A stretch of DNA of 5,147 bases. Origin: Candidatus Zixiibacteriota bacterium (GTDB lineage: Bacteria; Blakebacterota; Blakebacteria; Blakebacterales; Blakebacteraceae). The stretch lies in NCBI GenBank assembly GCA_030604325.1, contig JAUVWC010000125.1, forward strand, positions 1 through 5,147, read 5' to 3'. Shown piece by piece: positions 1 to 5,147 of the stretch (position 1 is the first letter of the stretch; every line of letters begins with the position of its first letter). Both the position numbers and the translations under genes were made by a program. Below the pieces are notes generated by a model. The model was not told the origin of the DNA and made no database searches. It saw only the letters and a list, made by a program, of their open reading frames with translations.

Positions 1-195
1 CTGGAGGTACCCGCTGACTACCCGGTGACTACGATCAGGGATCTGGCTCCCCCCATCGAGGGAGCCATCATCGCAGCGATAGTGCGTGGATACAGCATCC
101 TCGTTCCTCACGGCAATGATCAGATCAAACCGGGAGACCACCTGTTGGTCTTCACCACCCAGGACGCCACCGAAGCAGTGCAGAACTTCTTCTAG
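1..195 (+). CDS. trkA: TrkA potassium-uptake regulator, C-terminal end (partial)
   Basis: Frame 1 is open from the left edge to TAG at 193-195, giving the last 64 residues of a protein whose start lies outside the window. The segment reads as an RCK_C (TrkA_C) domain: a proline/Glu-Gly turn (APPIEGAIIAAIVRG), a beta strand ending in VPHGNDQIKPGD, then LLVF and a short closing helix ending in NFF. The 'PHG-x(4-6)-PGD-x-LLVF' pattern is typical of this domain. TrkA is the cytoplasmic nucleotide-binding ring that gates TrkH/TrkG in response to bound NAD(H)/ATP. The next gene is trkH, with its ATG directly abutting this stop codon, which strongly supports the Trk assignment over other RCK_C proteins. 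Without the N-terminal half I cannot tell whether it is a one- or two-repeat TrkA, or KtrA-like. Confidence 0.88.
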   Translation: MEVPADYPVTTIRDLAPPIEGAIIAAIVRGYSILVPHGNDQIKPGDHLLVFTTQDATEAVQNFF

Positions 196-1728
196 ATGCG
201 CATCACAGTCGTAGCCCAGACGATCGGTGTCATCCTGCGCTACTTTGCTCTCGTCATCATGCTGCCGCTGGTTGTGGACTGGATCTACGGTGAATGGTGG
301 GAGTCGCTGGGCTTCGCCATCGCCGGCCTCAGTGCGGCCCTGGTGGGGGAGGGCTTGCGGCGGCTGCACCGCAAGGGTGAGCAGCTGATCCGGGTAGAGG
401 GTCTGGCGGTCGTAGCCGCTGTGTGGCTTGTGGTGGCCTGCTTCGGATCGATCCCCTACCTGTGGAGCGGCCTCAGCCTGGTCGACGGCCTGTTCGAATC
501 GATGAGCGGATTTACCACCACCGGGGCCACGATCTTCACCGACTTCAACCGTTACTCAAGAGGGCTCTTCTTCTGGCGAGGGATGACACAGTGGTTGGGA
601 GGCATGGGGGTACTGGCGCTGTTTATCGCCGTCCTGCCCGCCCTGGCCGTGGCGGGCCGCCAGCTCTTCTTCGCCGAAGCCCCCGGTCCTTCCGAACAAC
701 GCCTCACGCCGCGGATTCGGAATACGGCTATCGCGCTCTGGTCAATCTATGCCGGACTGACGCTGTTAGAGATCACGGCTCTCAAAGTGACAGGGCTGCC
801 GCTCTACGATGCCATCTGCACCTCCTTCACCACTGTGTCCGCGGGTGGTTTTTCCCCCAATCCATACAGTATCGGAGGATACCAGAAACCCGGCGCCGAG
901 TGGGTGGTCATCGTCTTCATGTTCCTGGCCGGCGCCAACTACTCGCTCCAGTATCTGGTAGTGAGGGGTCGGCCCAGCAGGCTGTTCAAGGATGAAGAGT
1001 TCCGCGTTTATACGGTGGTCGTTCTGGGCTTCAGCGCGCTCATGCTCATTGCTCTCTATTCATTCTCACGGAATCTGTCCGCTGCTTATATGGGAGCCGA
1101 TACGACAACGCAGCCGCTGGCGGGCGCCTCCTTTTTCGACCTGATTCGCTACTCACTGTTCCAGGTGCTGACAATCGTTACCACCACAGGATACGCCACC
1201 GACGACTTCAACCTGTGGAGTGACCAGGCGCGGATGCTGATGTTGCTGTTGATGTTTGTGGGAGGATGCGCCGGCTCCGCGGCGGGTGGTCCGAAGATCG
1301 TGCGTCTCTGGCTCCTCGCCAAACAGGCGTTCCGTGAACTGATGCGGACGCTACACCCGCGAGTGGTGAAGCCGATAATGCTCGGCAGGCGGGTGGTCCC
1401 GCCGGATATCATGCGTTCGATTACCGCCTTTCTCCTTCTCTATATACTGGTGTTCGTCATAAGCGTGATCGTTCTCACTTCACTGGGAATGGAACTGATC
1501 ACCGGCATCACCGCCAGTATTGCCACGCTGGGCAATATCGGGCCCGGTTTCGGCGGGGTGGCGCCGATGTCCAGCTATGCCCACCTGCCCACGGCCGCCA
1601 AGCTGGTCCTCTTTCTGAACATGTGGATCGGCCGGCTGGAGGTGATGACTGTTCTGATTCTGCTGCAGCCGGCGGTGTGGAGAACAGCCCACTTCAGGGA
1701 GCGGACCAGGAGGTCAGTACTTACCTAG
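196..1728 (+). CDS. trkH: Trk/Ktr-type potassium uptake channel subunit TrkH
   Basis: This 510-residue polytopic inner-membrane protein belongs to the TrkH/KtrB superfamily of K+ translocating subunits. All four pseudo-repeats of the pore are visible: P1 SGFTTTGATIF (about 104-114), P2 SFTTVSAGGFSP (210-221), P3 VTTTGYATDDF (328-338) and P4 ATLGNIGPGF (443-452). The filter glycines are approximately G110, G217, G332 and G446. WLGGMGVLALFIAVLPAL (133-150) and the last-helix motif GRLEVMTVLILL (479-490) are also family hallmarks. The intramembrane gating loop of the third repeat reads GGCAGSAAGGPK (356-367), where many homologues have a GST(A/G)GGIK type sequence. Length is normal for TrkH. The ATG directly follows the trkA stop (TAGATG). 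There is no Shine-Dalgarno sequence before it, so translation probably depends on termination-reinitiation from trkA. K+ uptake would require the TrkA ring encoded just upstream. Confidence 0.95.
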   Translation: MRITVVAQTIGVILRYFALVIMLPLVVDWIYGEWWESLGFAIAGLSAALVGEGLRRLHRKGEQLIRVEGLAVVAAVWLVVACFGSIPYLWSGLSLVDGLFESMSGFTTTGATIFTDFNRYSRGLFFWRGMTQWLGGMGVLALFIAVLPALAVAGRQLFFAEAPGPSEQRLTPRIRNTAIALWSIYAGLTLLEITALKVTGLPLYDAICTSFTTVSAGGFSPNPYSIGGYQKPGAEWVVIVFMFLAGANYSLQYLVVRGRPSRLFKDEEFRVYTVVVLGFSALMLIALYSFSRNLSAAYMGADTTTQPLAGASFFDLIRYSLFQVLTIVTTTGYATDDFNLWSDQARMLMLLLMFVGGCAGSAAGGPKIVRLWLLAKQAFRELMRTLHPRVVKPIMLGRRVVPPDIMRSITAFLLLYILVFVISVIVLTSLGMELITGITASIATLGNIGPGFGGVAPMSSYAHLPTAAKLVLFLNMWIGRLEVMTVLILLQPAVWRTAHFRERTRRSVLT

Positions 1729-1774
1729 CGCCCCGCATCAGAAATCTATAGCTGCTAATAATCGATATCGTCCT

Positions 1775-2851
1775 TCATATCATCCACCGGTCGGCCCCGT
1801 CCCTGTCGAGCGGTTCCACCTCGATCTCCTTTTCAACCTCCCCTGACGAGAGTAGTACTCGCAGGCGGGGCTCGGCCCGCCCCTGACTGTAGCGGGCGGT
1901 CAGCGCGGCGGCTATGTAGAGGTCGTCATCGTTGGCCGTAACATCGGCCAGGGTGAGCGGGCCGGACCAGTCGAGCGCGCGCAGCGACCATTTGTCAACA
2001 TTCAGTTCTTCCAGGCACCTGTTCTCAGCATCATCCCTGCCCACCACCACCTTGACGCCCGAGGGGAGCCGGAAGTGCCGGCCCACCTTCAGCAGCTCCA
2101 TATCCTCAACGGTCAGTGTGCTTTTATCGTCGGTGTGGTCGAAGGTGTCCTGGAGACGTTGGGAAAAACTCGGGTCCGTCAGGAGGCAGCCGCCTGCCGG
2201 CTGAGAGTAGTCGGTAATACCATAGCTGGCCGCCAGCTCTATCTGGGTCTTACGGCTGCGACCCCGGATGGCCAGGAGCTGCTGCCGGTCCACCCAACCC
2301 TTCTCCTCAGCAGTGGTTGGCTCCAGGTGCCTCGCCGAGAGCGGCCGCAACAGCAGACCATTCAGACCCGACTGTTCCTCAACGAGTAGGAGAGCCAGTC
2401 GGTCCTCGCTCATGGGACGTTGTCCAAGCACTTCACCCGTGAACACGAAGTGGGCCCCGATCTCCTCCATCATCGATCTCGCCTTGCGCAGTAGAAAGAT
2501 GCGGCAGTCTATACAGGGATTCATCTCCCGGCCGCGGCCGTATTGGGGGTTCATGAGGACTTCGTGCAGGAATTCGTCGGCCACATCCACGATGTGGACG
2601 GCGACCTCAACGTCGGCACCTACCTGGAGTGCCCTAACAGCGGTGCGGGCGGCGTCCTCGGGCGTTTCTGAAGCGTGGCCGGTACGAGCACGGTGATGGG
2701 CGGCAGGTGAGAATCCCGTGGAAAAGCTGACCCCGTGGATCTCGATACCCATCCCCGCCATCAGCCTGAGGGCCAGGGTGGAGTCGAGGCCGCCGCTGAC
2801 CATGGCTATGGCCATGATCGGCTGCCCCTTGTCATCAACTCTGATCATCAT
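1775..2851 (-). CDS. PP-loop tRNA thiolation-like ATPase with C-terminal NFACT-R-like domain
   Basis: This 358-residue cytoplasmic protein probably adenylates a nucleobase and introduces sulfur into tRNA. An N-type ATP pyrophosphatase P-loop, SGGLDST, lies at 19-25 after the strand MAIAMV. A Cys pair NPCIDC (C113, C116) and a third Cys in AGGCLLTD (C222) resemble the catalytic and sulfur-carrying cysteines of MnmA/ThiI/TtuA-like enzymes. FTGEVLGQRPMS (137-148) is a conserved stretch of ThiI/MnmA-like proteins in diverse bacteria. From about 245 to 347 there is a second domain with LLKVGRHFRLPSG and VVVGRDDAENRCLEEL, matching the look of the NFACT-R (formerly DUF814) RNA-binding domain. The start overlaps the stop of the upstream protease gene as ATGA. 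An alternative start is Met13 (2815), which has an AAGGGG Shine-Dalgarno 9 bases upstream and begins just before the PP-loop as homologues usually do. The target base (s4U8, s2U34 or another) cannot be told from sequence. Confidence 0.82.
   Translation of the reverse strand: MMIRVDDKGQPIMAIAMVSGGLDSTLALRLMAGMGIEIHGVSFSTGFSPAAHHRARTGHASETPEDAARTAVRALQVGADVEVAVHIVDVADEFLHEVLMNPQYGRGREMNPCIDCRIFLLRKARSMMEEIGAHFVFTGEVLGQRPMSEDRLALLLVEEQSGLNGLLLRPLSARHLEPTTAEEKGWVDRQQLLAIRGRSRKTQIELAASYGITDYSQPAGGCLLTDPSFSQRLQDTFDHTDDKSTLTVEDMELLKVGRHFRLPSGVKVVVGRDDAENRCLEELNVDKWSLRALDWSGPLTLADVTANDDDLYIAAALTARYSQGRAEPRLRVLLSSGEVEKEIEVEPLDRDGADRWMI
2825..2830 (-). promoter_or_regulatory. Possible ribosome binding site for an internal start of the PP-loop gene
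   Basis: Read on the - strand this is AAGGGG, nine bases before an in-frame ATG at 2815-2813 (Met13 of the longer form). It is the only clear Shine-Dalgarno-like sequence I found before any candidate start in the window. The shorter product would begin MAIAMVSGGLDS, the usual N-terminus for a PP-loop enzyme, so this may be the true start. The competing start at 2851 relies on coupling to the protease stop. Confidence 0.4.
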
Positions 2852-4635
2852 TTGAGGCGGATCAGCTTGCCGGTGACCCGGTGGGAGCCCGCAATGAGTT
2901 CGTAGAGATATATGCCGGAGGGAACAAGATTCCCCCTCGGACCTTTGCCGTCCCAGGTCTCCACATGCCGGCCGGCTAGCCGCCAGTCCCCCTCGAGCAC
3001 GGTGATCACCAGCCGTCCCCTCGCGTCATATATACGCTGGGTTACCGGGTTTGCTTCAGTCAGGTCGTAGACGAACCTGACCGGTACCGGTCCCATGCTC
3101 GGATTCGGGCGGGGGGGGGTGGCTGTAAAAGCGGTGGGAACTGATGTAGCGGTTGCAACCGAATCCAGTGCTGAAGCGGCATTGAGGCGGCCGCCGCCGT
3201 GGTAGATGTCGAATCCGGGCGTGTCCTCACTGATACGACCTACCTGATCGTCCGCCTTCTTCCTCAGTATGGTGCGAACTTCTTCGACCGTCAGGGTAAC
3301 ATCAAGCTGGATCATCAGAGCGGCTACACCGCTGACGAGAGCGGTGGCCTGTGAGGTTCCCGCATATCTTGCGTAACCGCCGTTTCGATTGGTGGAGATC
3401 AAACCGTTGCCCGGGGCCACCAGATCGATGTGGTCCCCGTACGATGATCCGCCGCCCCAGAGGAAGGGATCCGCCCTCCGGTCCTCGTCATTGGTGGCGC
3501 CCACAGCAATGGTTTCACTGAATGCTGCGGGATAGTAGGGGACGTCGTTGTCAAAGTTCATCATCGACGTGCAGATGACCGCTCCCCGGTCGCTGGCGTA
3601 GCGGACGGCGGCGTGAAGCGCTTCCGAGTAGTTCTCGCCACCGGCGGAGAGGTTGATGACCCTGACTCCCAGATTGGCGGCGCGGTAGAATCCGGATTCC
3701 CACCAGGTGTAGTAGCCAAACTGGTTATCGTCCAGGACCTTGATGGGGATGATAAAGGTCTCAAACGCTACTCCCGCGATGCCTTTCCCATTGCCTCCGA
3801 TGGCTCCCAGCAGTCCGGTCACGTTGCTTCCATGCCCCTCGTCGTCGGAGGGATCAGAGTCGTCGTTGACATAGTCCACACCGGGCAGGAGCGCTGCTGC
3901 CAGATCGGGATGGTCGAGGTCAGCGCCCGTATCCAGCACCGCGATAAGTACGGACAGCGCCGAACGCTTGATCTCCCACGCTTCCGGCATGTCGATATCC
4001 GCATCGTTGGCGTTGTCCAGATACCACTGCTGGGCAAAAAGTGGATCGTTGGGTGTAAAGCCCGGAACCGGCGCGTGTGCGGTTCTAACGCCTGCGCCGC
4101 GGCCCCGGTAATCCGGTTCTGCCACCTCTACCAGGGGATGCTTACCCAGGCGCTCGAGCGCCTGCATCACTGTTTCCCCTTCAGCTAGCTCCAGTATGAT
4201 CCACCGGTCCAGGCGGTAGCGGCGGCGGCGGGCGCGGATGGTCGCTTCCGTTTCAACAGGAAGTGCACCGGGGAGTATGGACGGCAGGCGCAAGCGGTGA
4301 AGGGCAGTTCCATCGTCCAGGGGAAAGAGAGGGCGGGCGGCTGTTCCCGACAGGCGGGCCGCTATCTCTGCAGCAAGATCGGGGGTGAATTGCTCAAAGC
4401 GGAAACGAGCGGTCAGAGGCGAGTTGCGCAGGCGGACGACTACCCGACCGGCAGCCACCTCTTGCGGCGAGATCCCGGGAGAAGGCTGCTGCGGAGGTGC
4501 GGGGCCGGCGGCCACGACGGTGAGCAGCGAGAGGGACAGAAGGAGACCGGAGTCGACAGCGAACCTCTTTATGGCCAACGGGGCAGATATCATGGCGCGA
4601 AGTTTAGATTCCGAGGCGGCAGGCAACAACGCCAT
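2848..4635 (-). CDS. Secreted subtilisin-like (S8) serine protease with FlgD-type C-terminal domain
   Basis: This is a 595-residue exported S8 peptidase. A signal peptide with hydrophobic core LLLSLSLLTVVAAG (31-44) follows a basic stretch; Met15 (4593) would give a more ordinary signal peptide length than Met1. A prodomain of the fervidolysin type spans about 60-178, ending in HPLVEVAEPDY. The catalytic domain spans about 195-490: Asp235 in AVLDTGADLDH, His268 in EGHGSNVTG, Ser428 in AGTSQATALVSG, with Asn360 (SMMN) the likely oxyanion residue. A low-complexity linker carries PPRPNPS (507-513). A FlgD-type Ig-like domain follows to the end (WDGKGPRGNLVPSGIYLYEL, 561-580; final KLIRLK), resembling type IX secretion/sorting domains of the FCB group. 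The protein should be periplasmic, surface-attached or released. Neither start has a clear Shine-Dalgarno. The gene overlaps the downstream PP-loop gene by four bases, so the two are cotranscribed. Its substrate is unknown. Confidence 0.92.
   Translation of the reverse strand: MALLPAASESKLRAMISAPLAIKRFAVDSGLLLSLSLLTVVAAGPAPPQQPSPGISPQEVAAGRVVVRLRNSPLTARFRFEQFTPDLAAEIAARLSGTAARPLFPLDDGTALHRLRLPSILPGALPVETEATIRARRRRYRLDRWIILELAEGETVMQALERLGKHPLVEVAEPDYRGRGAGVRTAHAPVPGFTPNDPLFAQQWYLDNANDADIDMPEAWEIKRSALSVLIAVLDTGADLDHPDLAAALLPGVDYVNDDSDPSDDEGHGSNVTGLLGAIGGNGKGIAGVAFETFIIPIKVLDDNQFGYYTWWESGFYRAANLGVRVINLSAGGENYSEALHAAVRYASDRGAVICTSMMNFDNDVPYYPAAFSETIAVGATNDEDRRADPFLWGGGSSYGDHIDLVAPGNGLISTNRNGGYARYAGTSQATALVSGVAALMIQLDVTLTVEEVRTILRKKADDQVGRISEDTPGFDIYHGGGRLNAASALDSVATATSVPTAFTATPPRPNPSMGPVPVRFVYDLTEANPVTQRIYDARGRLVITVLEGDWRLAGRHVETWDGKGPRGNLVPSGIYLYELIAGSHRVTGKLIRLK
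3079..3092. repeat. 14-bp perfect palindrome inside the protease gene
   Basis: GACCGGTACCGGTC is identical to its own reverse complement. In the protease mRNA it could fold as a 5-bp GC-rich stem with a GUAC loop, 18 bases after the nine-C tract. It encodes part of GPVPVRF at the start of the C-terminal domain, so it may simply be codon choice. Confidence 0.5.
3111..3119 (-). repeat. Nine-C homopolymer tract in the protease coding strand
   Basis: The + strand has nine consecutive G (nine C in the coding strand), bounded by C at 3110 and T at 3120. It encodes Thr-Pro-Pro-Arg at residues 506-509, precisely in the linker between the catalytic domain and the C-terminal FlgD-like domain. The gene is in frame at this length. 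Reading the alternative frames, loss of one C leads to TGA at 3062-3060, and gain of one C leads to TGA at 3058-3056. Either change would leave the protease domain whole and remove the C-terminal domain. Confidence 0.9.
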
Positions 4636-4681
4636 TTTGGACTAGGTGTGGTGCGGGACTGCATCTTATCCTGAGCGGGTC
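4636..4681. promoter_or_regulatory. Divergent promoter region between protease and rhomboid genes
   Basis: This 46-bp gap separates two genes transcribed away from each other, so it or its flanks should hold both promoters. TATCCT (4667-4672, + strand) and TAAGAT (4668-4663, - strand) each match four of six bases of a sigma-70 -10 element and overlap one another. I could not find convincing -35 hexamers for either. If TATCCT is used, transcription would begin within a few bases of the GTG at 4682, giving an almost leaderless rhomboid mRNA. The elements are weak, and the lineage may use a different consensus. Confidence 0.3.
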
Positions 4682-5147
4682 GTGCTTCCTCTACGAGACA
4701 TGAACCCCATCCAGCGGACGCCACACGTCACCTATTTCCTGGTGACGGCCAACATCCTGGTCTTCGTATACGAGATCCTGATCGGCCAGCTGCAGCATTC
4801 CGAGGAGTTCGGACGGTTTGTCTACACTTTCGGCGCCGTCCCGCGCGAGATCGTGGGGGTGCTGCTGCATCCGTCACAGTGGTTTCCGCGTCCCATAGGC
4901 ACGCTGCTGTCCAGCATGTTCGTGCATGCCAACTTCGGGCACCTGGCCGGGAACATGCTCTTTCTCTACATATTCGGGGACAATATCGAGGACGAACTGG
5001 GGCATGTGCGGTTCCTGCTCTTCTATCTGCTCTGTGGCCTGGCGGGGAGCTGCGTTCACATTATTCTTGGACTTTCATCCCGCGTGGCCATGATTGGGGC
5101 CTCGGGTGCCATCTCCGGAGTCATGGGCGCCTACATCCTGCTCTACC
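4682..5147 (+). CDS. Rhomboid-family intramembrane serine protease (partial, 3' end missing)
   Basis: The frame is open to the right edge, giving 155 codons. With the GTG start at 4682 the protein begins (V)LPLRDMNPIQRTPHVTY, matching the 'PLRDxNPxxxxPxVTY' N-terminus frequent in bacterial rhomboids; the first ATG (4700) would discard the conserved PLRD, so I prefer GTG. Visible rhomboid features are TM1 (about 17-34), the TM2 motif HANFGHLAGN (His82, His87, Asn91; oxyanion and structural residues), FGDNIEDELGHVRFLLFY leading into TM3, and the nucleophile Ser141 in GASGAISG. Family members cleave substrates within the membrane using a Ser-His dyad; the catalytic His in a later helix lies beyond the window. 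The length so far and all visible motifs suggest an active enzyme. No clear Shine-Dalgarno precedes either start. It is divergent from the secreted protease gene, and no functional link between them is shown by the sequence. Confidence 0.92.
   Translation, partial: MLPLRDMNPIQRTPHVTYFLVTANILVFVYEILIGQLQHSEEFGRFVYTFGAVPREIVGVLLHPSQWFPRPIGTLLSSMFVHANFGHLAGNMLFLYIFGDNIEDELGHVRFLLFYLLCGLAGSCVHIILGLSSRVAMIGASGAISGVMGAYILLY

Noticed and set aside
423..995. 190-codon + strand open frame inside trkH in another frame
   Set aside because: The product is Arg/Pro/His-rich with no domain, and it overlaps conserved TrkH pore motifs; it is a frame shadow.
1729..1774. Bidirectional terminator in the convergent gap after trkH
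   Set aside because: I looked for a GC-rich hairpin followed by a T run on either strand and found only the short palindrome CGATATCG at 1763-1770, which is too weak to call.
2268..2696. 142-codon + strand open frame opposite the PP-loop gene
   Set aside because: Ser/Arg-rich low-complexity translation typical of the antisense of a GC-rich gene; no start signal or motif.
3613..4188. 191-codon + strand open frame antisense to the protease gene
   Set aside because: It lies wholly opposite a clear subtilase catalytic domain, has no recognisable motif, and long antisense frames are expected in GC-rich coding DNA.
2848..5147. Rhombosortase/GlyGly-CTERM pairing of the rhomboid with the neighbouring secreted protease
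   Set aside because: The protease ends in a soluble FlgD-like domain (KLIRLK) without a C-terminal Gly-Gly motif, transmembrane helix or basic tail, and the rhomboid has ordinary rhomboid motifs, so the known pairing does not apply.
1..5147. Mobile element, prophage, defence system or CRISPR array
   Set aside because: No transposase, integrase, terminal inverted repeats, regularly spaced repeats or defence domains are visible; all coding capacity is explained by transport, proteolysis and RNA-modification genes.

Overview
The window is GC-rich, densely coding bacterial chromosome with four complete or near-complete genes and two partial ones at its edges. There is no RNA gene, insertion sequence, CRISPR array or long non-coding stretch. 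The best lineage clue is the secreted subtilisin-like protease: it ends in a FlgD-type Ig-like domain preceded by a PRPNPS motif, a C-terminal architecture common in the Fibrobacteres-Chlorobi-Bacteroidetes superphylum and related uncultured phyla (Marinimicrobia, Latescibacteria and similar). This placement is an inference; the phylum cannot be fixed from this window alone.

Layout. On the + strand, 1-195 is the 3' end of a TrkA-type potassium-uptake regulator (RCK_C domain). It is followed with no gap by trkH (196-1728), the K+ translocating channel subunit; together they form a standard Trk K+ uptake operon. A 46-bp convergent gap separates trkH from two - strand genes. These are read in the order subtilase (4635-2848), then a PP-loop tRNA-thiolation-like ATPase fused to an NFACT-R-like domain (2851-1775), with start and stop overlapping as ATGA. 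Divergently from the protease, a rhomboid intramembrane serine protease starts near 4682 on the + strand and runs off the right edge before its second catalytic residue.

The genes fall into three units: K+ uptake, the protease/PP-loop operon, and the rhomboid. I see no evidence that these form one new system. The points most worth a second look are: a nine-C homopolymer in the protease gene exactly at the linker before the C-terminal domain, where gain or loss of one C would truncate the protein within about 20 codons; the fusion of a PP-loop thiolase with an NFACT-R-like RNA-binding domain, translationally coupled to an exported protease; protease active-site motifs that depart from the family consensus while keeping the catalytic residues; and a rhomboid start that is probably GTG, 18 bases before the first ATG. 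Most gene starts lack a recognisable Shine-Dalgarno sequence.
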